The notes beneath the pieces are model-generated. The model was not told the origin of the DNA. It did no database searches and saw nothing but the letters and a program-made list of their open reading frames with translations. Source: Elusimicrobiota bacterium (GTDB lineage Bacteria > Elusimicrobiota > UBA5214 > JBBAAG01). Taken from it: DNA of 64,000 nt. Of the stretch, positions 1 through 10,413 are shown piece after piece. Position 1 is the stretch's first letter. Each line of letters starts with the position of its first letter. Location: the NCBI GenBank assembly GCA_041658405.1, contig JBBAAG010000005.1, forward strand, positions 1-64,000, given 5' to 3'. Both the position numbers and the translations under genes were made by a program.

Positions 1-1
1 A

Positions 2-334
2 AAAAACTGGCCGTTGCATCGCAGGTTATTGTCGAAGTTCGCGAATATTTATGTAAAAACTTTTACCCGCGGGGTTGTGAATGATAATACCGCGGGGTAT
101 GTCGGGATTAAACGCGAAGTTATACCAAATATCAGCCTCGAGAGAATTAAGTGCGAGGGGTATGCTTATCAGATAGAACTAAAGTACCGTATTGCGAAGA
201 AGAAGTATAAAGTTCATGAAGTGCCCATCGTTTTTGTTGAACGCGTGTACGGGCAGTCGAAGATATCAAAAAATATTATATTCGAAGCGTTTCTTACTGT
301 GATAAGAATCGGTTTATTTGGGGTTAAGTATTGA
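2..334 (+). CDS. Polyprenol-phosphate mannosyltransferase-like GT2, C-terminal part (5' truncated by window)
   Basis: The reading frame is open from the first bases of the window, so this is the tail of a longer gene; the TTG at 14 is internal. The residues around TAGYVGIKREV, IKCEGYAYQIELKYR, VHEVPIVFVER and YGQSKIS match the C-terminal part of dolichyl/polyprenyl-phosphate mannose synthase-type family 2 glycosyltransferases, where the GQSK motif follows an EVPI strand. Such enzymes move a sugar from a nucleotide donor to a polyprenyl phosphate at the cytoplasmic membrane face. It is followed after 21 nt by a GT4 gene, so it belongs to the polysaccharide operon. The exact sugar cannot be inferred. 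Confidence 0.85.
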   Translation, partial: KNWPLHRRLLSKFANIYVKTFTRGVVNDNTAGYVGIKREVIPNISLERIKCEGYAYQIELKYRIAKKKYKVHEVPIVFVERVYGQSKISKNIIFEAFLTVIRIGLFGVKY

Positions 335-355
335 ATCAAGGGATGAGGTGTTGAG

Positions 356-1453
356 TTGAAAACCGCGATTATACACGACTGGCTTACCGGTATGCGGGGC
401 GGGGAAAAAGTTGTGGAAGCAATATGTGAACTTTACCCTGAAGCGGACCTCTATACCTTGTTTCATTTCAAGGGTGCTGTTTCGGATACTATTGAAAAAA
501 TGAATATTCATACGTCATTTCTGCAGTATATGCCGTTTGCCCGTAAGTATTACCGTTACTATCTTCCGTTTATGCCGATGGCAATTGAAGCGTTTAATGT
601 CAAGAATTATGATTTAATTATCAGCAGCAGCCATTGCGTAGCGAAAGGTGTTATTCCCGGTAAAAATGCTGTGCATATTTGTTATTGCCATACGCCGGTA
701 CGGTATGCGTGGGAAATGTATGGCCAGTATTTTGCTATAGGGAATAAACCAAAAGGGATTAAGGATTTTGTTATCGAAGGTGTTATGAAATATATCCGTA
801 ACTGGGATATTAAGACTGTAGGGAGAGTTAATCATTTTGTTTCAAATTCTGAGAATATTAAGGAGCGGATCAAAAGGTGTTATAACCGTGAGGCTGCTGT
901 TATATATCCTCCGGTGGATACTGAGTATTACGGGAACAAGGATATAGTTGATAAGCGTGAAGATTATTATTTACTGGCTGGAGCGTTTGCGCCGTATAAA
1001 CGGTTGGATCTCGCGGTTGAAGCTTTTAATAAGTTGGGGTATCGGCTTGTTATTATCGGGCAGGGGCAGGATGAGAAAAAACTTAGATCGTTAGCTGATA
1101 AAAATATTGAGTTTCTTGGGTGGCAGGATGATAAGAAATTGTATGAGTGTTATAGTAAGTGTAAAGCCTTCATTTTTCCGGGGGAGGAAGATTTTGGGAT
1201 TATGCCCGTAGAAACGCAGCTTGCAGGGACGCCGGTTATTGCGTATGGTAAAGGCGGTGCTTTGGAAACCGTGATTGACGGTAAAACCGGTGTATTGTTT
1301 TATGAACAAACTTGTGAAGCTTTGATTGGTGCAGTTAAGAAGTTTGAGAATATGAGTTTCAATAGAAATGCTGTCCGTGAAAATGGTTTAAGGTTTAACA
1401 AAGCAAGGTTTAAGAATGAGTTTAAGGGGTTTGTTGACTCTAAACTCCAGTAA
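356..1453 (+). CDS. Glycosyltransferase family 4 (group 1)
   Basis: 365 residues, starting at TTG behind a GGATGAGGTG ribosome-binding stretch. The N-terminal Rossmann half begins KTAIIHDWLTGMRGGEKV and contains CHTPVRYAWEMY, seen in WbaZ-like mannosyl/rhamnosyl transferases. The C-terminal half has LLAGAFAPYKRLDLAVEAF and the GT4 donor-binding E-x7-E motif at about E278 and E286, followed by AGTPVIAYGKGGALETV. It probably adds one sugar to a lipid-linked exopolysaccharide or O-antigen intermediate on the cytoplasmic side. The family is clear; donor and acceptor are unknown. Confidence 0.9.
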   Translation: MKTAIIHDWLTGMRGGEKVVEAICELYPEADLYTLFHFKGAVSDTIEKMNIHTSFLQYMPFARKYYRYYLPFMPMAIEAFNVKNYDLIISSSHCVAKGVIPGKNAVHICYCHTPVRYAWEMYGQYFAIGNKPKGIKDFVIEGVMKYIRNWDIKTVGRVNHFVSNSENIKERIKRCYNREAAVIYPPVDTEYYGNKDIVDKREDYYLLAGAFAPYKRLDLAVEAFNKLGYRLVIIGQGQDEKKLRSLADKNIEFLGWQDDKKLYECYSKCKAFIFPGEEDFGIMPVETQLAGTPVIAYGKGGALETVIDGKTGVLFYEQTCEALIGAVKKFENMSFNRNAVRENGLRFNKARFKNEFKGFVDSKLQ

Positions 1454-1481
1454 GATTGATTTCTTATATCTAAGTAAGTCC

Positions 1482-1511
1482 TTGATAATTGCCTTGATAA
1501 TCAAGTAAAAT
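1482..1511 (+). promoter_or_regulatory. Possible sigma70-type promoter before the sugar-phosphate transferase gene
   Basis: TTGATA at 1482-1487 and TAAAAT at 1506-1511 are separated by 18 nt. The start codon is at 1520, so a transcript from here would be leaderless or nearly so. No Shine-Dalgarno sequence is visible before the ATG, which fits. The elements are imperfect and the region is AT-rich. Confidence 0.35.
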
Positions 1512-1519
1512 AGTAGTTT

Positions 1520-2911
1520 ATGAATAAAATATTGTCGCGTAGTAATATTAATTATCTGTTGATGGTACTGGTTTTTCTGGTTGACCTGTTTTTGTTGTAC
1601 CTAATGTTTATCGTTGCGTTCAAAATACGGTTTCAGTATCAGCTGTTGTTAACAATAATCCCTCCGGTCTTAGGGATGCCGTCATGGGAGGTGTACCAGA
1701 AAACGATTATTGCGGTGATAGGGTTATGGGCAATGATATTTTTGTACACTAACCTATACCGTGAAAAGTTCGTTTCTGCACTTGATGAAATTGTGTTGGT
1801 AGTGAAAGCAGTATCGACTGGGATAGTCTTCGCTATGGCGTTAACATTTATGTATCGCGAGTATGAGTATTCAAGGATTGTGCTTGGCTTGGCGTGGGTG
1901 CTTGCAATTGTTACTATTTCGATAAACCATTTGATACTGAGGTTCGTGATAGTCCGCGCTGTGAGGTTAATTGTCGGGCCGTTACGCATGATGGTTATGG
2001 GACAGGGCCGTGCTGCGGAGAGTATCCTGAAAATCCTGAAACGGCAGCCGCATATTAAAGTTTATTATGTTCCGCAATTGTCAGTCGATAAGGTTGAACA
2101 GATGCTGGAAACATGGGATGTTGAAGAAGTTATTATTGCGCAACAGGAGCCGGACCATAAACAGTTATTGAGTATAAATGACCTCTGTGAGTCAAACGGT
2201 ATTGTGTTGAAGTTTCTTCCAAATATTTTTGAACTTCGTATGGGGGAAGTGTTCACTGATAATGACCTTGGGTTGCCGTTCTTAAGACTAAAATCTATAT
2301 CTCTGCATGGGGTAAATTATTATATAAAACGTTTTGTGGATGTGGTAGTATCGCTATTAGCAATATCTTTTCTTTTCCCTGTGCTTTTGGGTATTGTGAT
2401 CGCAGTTTTGATAGATTCTTCCGGGCCGGTGTTCTATAAACAAAAACGGATGGGGCATAAGGGAAGGATATTTGATTTTTATAAATTCCGTACTATGGTT
2501 GTTAATGCAGAGAGGCATATAGAAAAACTGCGTGCACAGAGTGACCGCCAGGGGCCGTTGTTTAAGATGCGTGATGACCCGCGGGTTACCCGTGTAGGGC
2601 GGTTTTTACGGAGGTTTAGTATAGACGAACTACCGCAGATTATTAATGTGCTTAGAGGAGAGATGAGCTTAATTGGCCCGCGGCCACAGGTGTTATGGGA
2701 AACTGCAGCATACGACGATTTCGCAAGGAAAAGGTTGAATGTCCTACCCGGGATTACAGGGTTATGGCAGATCAGCGGGCGTGCGGATTTGAGTTATGAA
2801 GAAATGATTCAGCTTGATATTTACTACGTTGAAAACTGGTCGTTAGGGATGGACTTAAGAATACTGTTTACAACATTGCCGGTAGTACTTACAGCAAAAG
2901 GAGCGTATTAA
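1520..2911 (+). CDS. Undecaprenyl-phosphate sugar phosphotransferase (WcaJ/WbaP-type PHPT)
   Basis: 463 residues. The N-terminal half holds about four hydrophobic membrane segments and a CoA-binding-like Rossmann region. The catalytic bacterial-sugar-transferase domain starts near residue 270 with KRFVDVVVSLLAIS, followed by PVFYKQKRMG, FYKFRTM near 320, DELPQ and SLIGPRP near 365-380, and WQISGR. These are diagnostic of polyisoprenyl-phosphate hexose-1-phosphate transferases, which put the first sugar phosphate on undecaprenyl phosphate to start exopolysaccharide or O-antigen synthesis. The gene sits between a GT4 and two sugar nucleotidyltransferases, which supports this role. The sugar specificity (glucose, galactose or other) is not determinable. 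Confidence 0.93.
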   Translation: MNKILSRSNINYLLMVLVFLVDLFLLYLMFIVAFKIRFQYQLLLTIIPPVLGMPSWEVYQKTIIAVIGLWAMIFLYTNLYREKFVSALDEIVLVVKAVSTGIVFAMALTFMYREYEYSRIVLGLAWVLAIVTISINHLILRFVIVRAVRLIVGPLRMMVMGQGRAAESILKILKRQPHIKVYYVPQLSVDKVEQMLETWDVEEVIIAQQEPDHKQLLSINDLCESNGIVLKFLPNIFELRMGEVFTDNDLGLPFLRLKSISLHGVNYYIKRFVDVVVSLLAISFLFPVLLGIVIAVLIDSSGPVFYKQKRMGHKGRIFDFYKFRTMVVNAERHIEKLRAQSDRQGPLFKMRDDPRVTRVGRFLRRFSIDELPQIINVLRGEMSLIGPRPQVLWETAAYDDFARKRLNVLPGITGLWQISGRADLSYEEMIQLDIYYVENWSLGMDLRILFTTLPVVLTAKGAY

Positions 2912-2917
2912 GGTTTT

Positions 2918-3982
2918 ATGCAAGCGTTTATTTTAATCGGTGGTTATGGGACAAGGTTGAGGCCGTTGACGTTGAGCGTGCCAAAGCCGTTATTGCCGGT
3001 GGTTAACCGCGCGTTTTTGGATTACCAGCTTGACCTGCTTGAACGCCATGGTGTGGATGAAGTAGTGTTCTGTGTATCATATTTGAGTGATAGTTTTAAG
3101 AAGTATTATTCTTCCCTGCGGTATGGGAGGATGAAGATACATTTTTCGTTCGAAGAAAAGCCGTTGGGTACCGCGGGTGCATTGTGGCAGGCACGGAAGT
3201 ATTTTAAACAGCCTGCGTTCATCTTAAATGGTGATATACTTACGGACCTGGACTTATCAATAGTTGCGAAGTATCACCGGAAGAACGGTGCGATAGTTAC
3301 AATTGCACTTACCCGGGTGAAGGATCCTACAATTTATGGGTTGGTAGAATTAAATGCGAGGAACCAGGTACAGAGATTTCTTGAAAAACCGTCCTGGGAT
3401 GAAGTTACGTCAAATACTATAAACGCTGGGATTTATATTCTTGAGCCTCAGATCCTGGATTATATACCTGATAACACTAACTTTTCGTTGGAGCGCAACC
3501 TATACCCTACGTTGTTGACTGATGAGAAAAGGAAACATAAGGTTTACGGGTATGTCGCTACATCGACGTATTGGCTGGATATTGGTACACCGGAGAAGTT
3601 TTTGCTAGCGAATTATGATGTTATGGAACACAATATTAAAGTGCCATCCAAGTTTTTAGCAAGGCATGCGGGGAAGCTTAGTAAGGATGTTATCAAGAAA
3701 AATCATATTACATGCCACGGGAATGTTGTTGTTGGGAAAAATAATCGTATCGGTAAATACGTGCAGTTGTCGGGGAATGTGTGTTTAGGAAATAATTGCG
3801 AGCTCGGGCAGGGTGTGGTTATTAAGGACTGTGTAATTCTGGATGATGCCAAGATCGGGGAAGGTGTTAAGATTGAATCATCTATTATCGGGAGAGGTTG
3901 TATTATTGAAGGTAATACGTTGATTTCGGAGGGTGCGATACTCGGAGAAAAGTCGGTTATACGCAGGTATAGTAAAATATGA
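2918..3982 (+). CDS. Sugar-phosphate nucleotidyltransferase with left-handed beta-helix (copy 1)
   Basis: 354 residues. The N-terminus carries the nucleotide-binding signature [11 protein letters not shown], then KPLLPVVNR and ILNGDILTDLD (metal-binding Asp). From about residue 250 a hexapeptide-repeat, left-handed beta-helix region follows, seen as runs of I/V/L-G-x4 units. This is the layout of mannose-1-phosphate guanylyltransferase and glucose-1-phosphate thymidylyl/uridylyltransferase relatives. It presumably supplies an NDP-sugar to the neighbouring glycosyltransferases. The stop overlaps the next start (ATGA at 3979), so the two copies are translationally coupled. The nucleotide and sugar are not resolved. 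Confidence 0.88.
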   Translation: MQAFILIGGYGTRLRPLTLSVPKPLLPVVNRAFLDYQLDLLERHGVDEVVFCVSYLSDSFKKYYSSLRYGRMKIHFSFEEKPLGTAGALWQARKYFKQPAFILNGDILTDLDLSIVAKYHRKNGAIVTIALTRVKDPTIYGLVELNARNQVQRFLEKPSWDEVTSNTINAGIYILEPQILDYIPDNTNFSLERNLYPTLLTDEKRKHKVYGYVATSTYWLDIGTPEKFLLANYDVMEHNIKVPSKFLARHAGKLSKDVIKKNHITCHGNVVVGKNNRIGKYVQLSGNVCLGNNCELGQGVVIKDCVILDDAKIGEGVKIESSIIGRGCIIEGNTLISEGAILGEKSVIRRYSKI

Positions 3983-5019
3983 AAGCGTTTATCTTAGCGG
4001 CGGGAGTGGGGACCAGGCTTAGGCCGTTGACGTACTATTTCCCAAAACCTATGTTTTCGGTGGCTAACCGTCCTGTGCTTGAGCATACTATCAGATTGTT
4101 GAAGATGCATAATATTAATGAGATGGTGATAAATCTGCATTATCATCCGCAAAAAATTAAGGCATATTTCAAGGATGGAAGCCGGTGGGGTGTAAAGATA
4201 TTGTGGTCAGAAGAAAAAGAGCTTTTGGGTACTGCCGGTGGGGTTAAGAGAGTAGAGGAGTTTCTTAAGGATGATACGTTTATTGTGATGTCCGGTGATG
4301 GGATCACGGATTTGGATATCACAAAAGCAATTGATTTTCATCATAATAAGCATTCAGTCGCGACGATGGTGTTAAAGCCGGTGGATACAAGGTTTGAGTA
4401 CGGGATCACGCTTACTGATTCAACCGGGAGGATCAAGAAGTTTATTGAGAAACCGGCATGGAGCGAAATATTTTCTAATACCGTCAATACCGGGATTTAT
4501 ATTTTTGAACCTGAAGTATTGAAGTTGATACCTAAAAATAAAATGTTTGATTTCGGGCATGACCTCTGGCCGTTGATGCTAACAAAACGGATGAAAATCT
4601 ATGGGTACTTAATGTCTGATTACTGGTGTGATATCGGGAATTTAACGGAATACCGGCGTGCGCAGCGCGATATTCTTCAAGGAAAGGTTAAGTTGAGTAT
4701 ACCCGGAGAAAAAAGGGGTAGGATGCATATATGGGTGGGTGAAGGTACCAGGATTGATAAAACTGTAAGAATATTTCCGCCGGTTATCATCGGGAATAAT
4801 TGTGTTATAGAAAAAGATGTTATCCTGGATAAACACACTGTTATTGGTAATAATTGCAGGATTAAGAGGGGTGCAAAAATCGGGAATTCAGTGTTGTGGA
4901 ATGATATTGTCGTAGAGAAAAAGGTGGGGTTAAGTAATTGTATTATCGGTAATTCCGCAAAAGTTGTTGAAAATATTTCAGTGTTTGAAGGGTCTGTAAT
5001 TAATCTGCAGAAAAAGTAG
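3979..5019 (+). CDS. Sugar-phosphate nucleotidyltransferase with left-handed beta-helix (copy 2)
   Basis: 346 residues and clearly paralogous to the gene just upstream: [51 protein letters not shown], and the shared segments [16 protein letters not shown] and YWCDIG. The C-terminal third again has hexapeptide repeats ([14 protein letters not shown] and similar). It begins in an ATGA overlap with copy 1. Known two-domain relatives of this type include bacterial GDP-mannose pyrophosphorylase-like proteins. Both catalytic regions look intact, so neither copy appears degenerate. Confidence 0.88.
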   Translation: MKAFILAAGVGTRLRPLTYYFPKPMFSVANRPVLEHTIRLLKMHNINEMVINLHYHPQKIKAYFKDGSRWGVKILWSEEKELLGTAGGVKRVEEFLKDDTFIVMSGDGITDLDITKAIDFHHNKHSVATMVLKPVDTRFEYGITLTDSTGRIKKFIEKPAWSEIFSNTVNTGIYIFEPEVLKLIPKNKMFDFGHDLWPLMLTKRMKIYGYLMSDYWCDIGNLTEYRRAQRDILQGKVKLSIPGEKRGRMHIWVGEGTRIDKTVRIFPPVIIGNNCVIEKDVILDKHTVIGNNCRIKRGAKIGNSVLWNDIVVEKKVGLSNCIIGNSAKVVENISVFEGSVINLQKK

Positions 5020-5062
5020 TTGTTATTTAAAGATTTTTTATAGAAAAAGGAAGGGAGTAGTT

Positions 5063-6220
5063 ATGGCAAAAGATTTTTTGTTTTCATCAGAGTCAGTGAC
5101 TGAAGGGCATCCGGATAAGGTGTGCGACCAGATATCCGATGCTGTGCTTGACGAGGTATTGAGGCAGGATAAGTACGGGCGTGTGGCGTGTGAAACTTAT
5201 ATCACTATGGGGTTGGTTATTATCGGCGGTGAAATCACAACGAATGCGTTTGTTGATATCCACAAACTTGTACGTGAAGTAGTGAAAAATATTGGGTATA
5301 GTTCTACTATTTATGGATTTGACTATAACACCTGTGCAATTTTGAATGCTATTCATACACAGTCACCGGATATTGCGCAAGGTGTGAACTGTGGCGGTGC
5401 GGGGGACCAGGGGTTTATGCTTGGGTATGCGTGTAATGATACTCCGGAACTTATGCCGTTGCCGATTACACTGGCGCATAGGTTAACCCGCAGGCTCGCG
5501 GAGGTAAGAAAAAGGAATATATTGAAGTATCTGGGGCCCGATGGGAAGTCGCAAGTTACTATTGAATATCGTGATAATAAACCCGTGAGAGTTGATAAGG
5601 TTGTACTTGCATGCCAGCATACTGAAGAAATTCTGGATAAGTCTAAGTGTAATATTACAAGTAAGGCACGGAAGGAAATAATTGACGCTGTAGCTATGCC
5701 TGTACTTAACAAACTCGTGGATAAAAATACAAAGTTTTTTGTTAATCAAACCGGGAAGTTTGTGGTCGGCGGGCCGCAGTCGGATACCGGGATGACCGGC
5801 CGTAAGATTGTGGTGGATACTTACGGCGGGATGATTCCGCATGGCGGCGGTGCGTTCTCCGGAAAGGATCCAACTAAAGTTGACCGTTCAGCGTCGTATA
5901 TGGCGAGGTATGCCGCAAAAAATGTTGTAGCTGCGGGGTTAGCGCGGAAATGTGAGATACAGGTTGCGTACGTAATTGGCCGTGCGGAGCCGGTATCGTT
6001 AATGGTGGATACTCATGGAACAGGGAAAGTTAGTGATGAGAAATTAACAAAAGCTGTGATGCAAGTATTTGATTTTACACCTCAGGGGATTATTAAGAAA
6101 CTTGACCTTCTGAAACCTAGGTATTTAGCGACTGCGAGTTACGGGCATTTTGGGCGGAAGGAAAAGGAGTTTACCTGGGAGAAAACGGATTCAGTAGCGA
6201 AAATCCGTGCGGCAGTATAG
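5063..6220 (+). CDS. metK: S-adenosylmethionine synthetase
   Basis: 385 residues, the usual family length. It begins with [19 protein letters not shown], including the ATP/metal-binding [17 protein letters not shown] lies near residue 112 and [16 protein letters not shown] near 260, the P-loop-like signature. It makes SAM from methionine and ATP in the cytoplasm. The start ATG has a strong GGAAGGGAG site 8 nt upstream. The 43-nt leader after the previous gene shows no SAM-riboswitch-like folding motif. It is followed by ahcY, so SAM synthesis and SAH removal are paired. Confidence 0.98.
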   Translation: MAKDFLFSSESVTEGHPDKVCDQISDAVLDEVLRQDKYGRVACETYITMGLVIIGGEITTNAFVDIHKLVREVVKNIGYSSTIYGFDYNTCAILNAIHTQSPDIAQGVNCGGAGDQGFMLGYACNDTPELMPLPITLAHRLTRRLAEVRKRNILKYLGPDGKSQVTIEYRDNKPVRVDKVVLACQHTEEILDKSKCNITSKARKEIIDAVAMPVLNKLVDKNTKFFVNQTGKFVVGGPQSDTGMTGRKIVVDTYGGMIPHGGGAFSGKDPTKVDRSASYMARYAAKNVVAAGLARKCEIQVAYVIGRAEPVSLMVDTHGTGKVSDEKLTKAVMQVFDFTPQGIIKKLDLLKPRYLATASYGHFGRKEKEFTWEKTDSVAKIRAAV

Positions 6221-6249
6221 TTTATTTGTATTAAGTGAAACGGAGATAA

Positions 6250-7539
<1,290 letters not shown>

Positions 7540-7546
7540 ATAAGGA

Positions 7547-9304
7547 TTGCCTAATAAATTGCGGTATAAGTGTTTTAATGTTTTAACGGTATTAATATTA
7601 GCAATACCGGTATTTGCGGGAAACGCGTACCCCGCGCCGGCATTACACCCTCAATTTGCATGGCAGGAACCGCGTGAGCATGTTCATAAACTACCTGATG
7701 TGCGCGGTATGCGCGCGTTGGGGATAAACGAAGATATTCTCGCTACTAAACTTGGTACAATCGGGCAAAAAAAGATTGCGGCGATTATAGTGAACTTCGC
7801 ATCAGCTGGAGCTACTACCAGCGGTAGTGCTACAATTAATGCGTTTGAGTTGTCCACAGTACAGGGATATCTTAAACGTATGGCGGAGTATTACAGCGAG
7901 GTGTCATATGGTAAGTTGCAGTTGGTGATCAGTACGTTTCCTGCTAACGGTGCATTTAACCTGTCAAATACTATGCAGTCATACGGCGCACCGGATACTG
8001 TGCTTGAAGCTAATACTCACAGGTTGTTCAAAGATGCTGTGGCAGTAGCAAATGAAAATGGTGCTAACATAAGTACGGCTACATATAATGCGGTGATGAT
8101 ACTGCATGCAGGGTATGGCCAGGAATCTACCGGGGTTGAAGGGGATATATGGTCGGTCTTTCTTTCGTGGGAGGGATATTATAACTCGGTATGCGGGTTT
8201 AACGAAGGGTTGTTAGTTCCTGCAAAAGAAAAGGAGTCTGACCCTCTAGGTACTATCTGCCATGAATTCGGGCATCAATTGGGTTTAGCTGATATGTATA
8301 GAACGGGAAGTATTTCTAAAAGTATAGTCGGGGTATGGTGTTTGATGGATTATGGTAACTGGGGAGGGAAATCCGGGGATCTTAGCGGGAGTAATCCGTC
8401 TCATACATGTGCTTGGTGTAAGACTGTTCTTGGGTGGGTATCACCGTCTAATACCAGTAATAATATTTCAAGTACACAAGTTATTGTGTCATCGACTATA
8501 GGAAAACAGATTGTACCATCTGAGAGAGCGCTGGAAGGTATTATTAAGATTCCTATAGATACCGGGAATAAACAAGGTATATGGGAAGAATATTTTTTGG
8601 TTGAATACCGCAGAAAGTCTGAGCCTAAACTTAAGTATGACCAGGGATTGTGTACCGAAGGATTGTTAATCTGGCATGTGGATGAAACTGTATTGTACGG
8701 CAAGCTTGCTTATCCTCCGGATGGCGGGGTGTTGAATACCAGGTTCAACCATAACATTATTAATAATAAGTATAGTACGGATTATCTTGGTGTTAAACTT
8801 CATACTTCTGATAGAAGCGAGCCAGGTGATGCGGATAGCGGGTGTTCGTCAAAACATCCTTTCTGCGACGGAGCAATGTTTACTACGCCGGATACTAAGT
8901 CTAATAATGGCCAGGAAAGTTCAATTACAATTGAAGGGATATTCGGGACGGGGAATAGTTATTTAGTCTCAAATATTTTACGGACAAAAATTGGGGATGA
9001 TGAGATTTTGAGTATGTACGGCTCTCCAAATCCTTGTTCCAGCGGGTTGTTCACTGCGAGTTTTGTTTTAGGTAAACCGTCGTCTACAAGGCAAATATTG
9101 GTGTTTACCATTAACGGGGAATTGATAAAAACAATTCCTTCTACAGAAATAAGGTTAATTTCATTATCCGATGAGAGTTATAAGTATGAAGCTCAATGGG
9201 ATCTCACAAATACTTACGGCCAGAAAGTTGCGGCTGGTGTGTATCTTTACGCGTTGAAAACTGAAAAAAGTCTTAAAGTTGGCCGAATGGCGGTAGTGAA
9301 GTAA
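7547..9304 (+). CDS. Secreted M6-type metalloprotease with C-terminal FlgD-like/T9SS sorting domain
   Basis: Up to 585 residues. The TTG at 7547 directly abuts AAGGA, so the TTG at 7559 may be the real start; both give a signal peptide (VLTVLILAIPVFAGNAYPA). The zinc site HEFGHQLGLAD near residues 239-249 is the HExxHxxGxxD pattern of immune-inhibitor-A-like M6 peptidases. The last ~95 residues begin GSPNPCSSGLFTASFVL and end with NTYGQKVAAGVYLYALK, the FlgD-like fold used as a type A C-terminal sorting domain in T9SS cargo. With a SprA homologue 2.3 kb away, export by T9SS is a reasonable inference. The natural substrate is unknown. Confidence 0.85.
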   Translation: MPNKLRYKCFNVLTVLILAIPVFAGNAYPAPALHPQFAWQEPREHVHKLPDVRGMRALGINEDILATKLGTIGQKKIAAIIVNFASAGATTSGSATINAFELSTVQGYLKRMAEYYSEVSYGKLQLVISTFPANGAFNLSNTMQSYGAPDTVLEANTHRLFKDAVAVANENGANISTATYNAVMILHAGYGQESTGVEGDIWSVFLSWEGYYNSVCGFNEGLLVPAKEKESDPLGTICHEFGHQLGLADMYRTGSISKSIVGVWCLMDYGNWGGKSGDLSGSNPSHTCAWCKTVLGWVSPSNTSNNISSTQVIVSSTIGKQIVPSERALEGIIKIPIDTGNKQGIWEEYFLVEYRRKSEPKLKYDQGLCTEGLLIWHVDETVLYGKLAYPPDGGVLNTRFNHNIINNKYSTDYLGVKLHTSDRSEPGDADSGCSSKHPFCDGAMFTTPDTKSNNGQESSITIEGIFGTGNSYLVSNILRTKIGDDEILSMYGSPNPCSSGLFTASFVLGKPSSTRQILVFTINGELIKTIPSTEIRLISLSDESYKYEAQWDLTNTYGQKVAAGVYLYALKTEKSLKVGRMAVVK

Positions 9305-9318
9305 AACTTTTTCCTAAA

Positions 9319-10413
9319 TTACCTGTGTACGCGGGTAAGCAGTATTGCTCCGATTGTTGTGAATAACACGTTGGGTAGCCATGCTGCGATTAACGGCGGT
9401 ATTCGTCCTGTATCCCCTACTGACCTGCTCACTGAAAGTACGCCCCAGTATAAAAATGTGCTGATAAGGCATATACTGAAACTACGCAGTTTCCCGCTTT
9501 TCTGGGTTAATAATCCAAAGTATAACCCAAAAATTAATACAACCAGGTTTGCTAGAGGGTACGAAAATTTCATGTGATACTGTACTTCTTCCCGCGCGGT
9601 CTGTCGGCCTTTTAGCCGTAATGATGTGATGTATTGTTTTAGTTTGATAAAATTCATTTCTTCTAGGTTGGGGGAGTAATACACAAAATCGTTGATTGTT
9701 TCGTTTAGCGGGACGGTTTTTGTATGTTTGTATGTTTGTGATACAATTTCTTCGTTTGCATTATACCGGCGGTCAACAGTGTCGTAAAGTGTCCATATAC
9801 TATTTTGTTTATCCCAAACTGCGCGCTTAGAGATCGTTTGGGTTTTTATATGAAAATCATTATCAAAACTTTCCATTACAAAACCTTGTAGTTCATTTTT
9901 TGAGGGGTCAACAAGATTGGCTGTAAAATACTGGCCGTTTTGTCCTACAAGAAAAACGTTGGTTTGCAGTACCTGCATATTGGGTTCGGCATTTTTGAAT
10001 TTTGTACGGAAAATGTAGTCGGATTGCGCGTTACTGTGAATTATTACGTATTCAAAAAAATAGAAGGAGGTTAGGCTTAATAAAATACCGATATAGAATA
10101 CCGGTTTTATGAATTTGTAAATATCCACGCCTGCGGATTTTATTGCTGTGAGTTCTCCTGTGTGGGAAAGGTTATTCAACGCAAAAAGTAGTGCGAGTAA
10201 TGTTATAATCGGGAGAATCTGCAGTGTCCAAAATGGTGAACGCAGTAATAGGTACGCTATAATATCTTGTATTGCAGGTTTATTGGTGACCAGTAAGTCC
10301 AGGCGGTCAAAAAACTGCGAGATCATAGTTAACAGCCAGACTATGAATAATCCGTAGATAAACGGGCGGATGTAATGAAAGATAAAGTATTTCTGTAACA
10401 AGTATTTTTTCAT
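9319..10413 (-). CDS. lptG: LPS export permease LptG (YjgP/YjgQ family)
   Basis: 364 residues on the - strand, read from 10413. Hydrophobic segments lie at the N-terminus (FIYGLFIVWLLTMISQFFDRLD, DIIAYLLLRSPFWTLQILP) and at the C-terminus, with a large soluble beta-jellyroll region between. The FDRLD stretch and GELTAIKSAGVDIYKF are typical of LptF/LptG coupling-helix regions. With LptF and LptB it extracts lipopolysaccharide from the inner membrane. Its start overlaps the end of the upstream lptF by 4 nt. It converges on the M6 protease with only 14 nt between stops and no visible terminator. Assignment of G versus F rests on order and is tentative. Confidence 0.88.
   Translation of the reverse strand: MKKYLLQKYFIFHYIRPFIYGLFIVWLLTMISQFFDRLDLLVTNKPAIQDIIAYLLLRSPFWTLQILPIITLLALLFALNNLSHTGELTAIKSAGVDIYKFIKPVFYIGILLSLTSFYFFEYVIIHSNAQSDYIFRTKFKNAEPNMQVLQTNVFLVGQNGQYFTANLVDPSKNELQGFVMESFDNDFHIKTQTISKRAVWDKQNSIWTLYDTVDRRYNANEEIVSQTYKHTKTVPLNETINDFVYYSPNLEEMNFIKLKQYITSLRLKGRQTAREEVQYHMKFSYPLANLVVLIFGLYFGLLTQKSGKLRSFSICLISTFLYWGVLSVSRSVGDTGRIPPLIAAWLPNVLFTTIGAILLTRVHR

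Noticed and set aside
5020..5062. Possible SAM riboswitch before metK
   Set aside because: Only 43 nt, with no folding motif or terminator.
9305..9318. Bidirectional terminator between the M6 protease and lptG
   Set aside because: The gap is only 14 nt and contains no hairpin.
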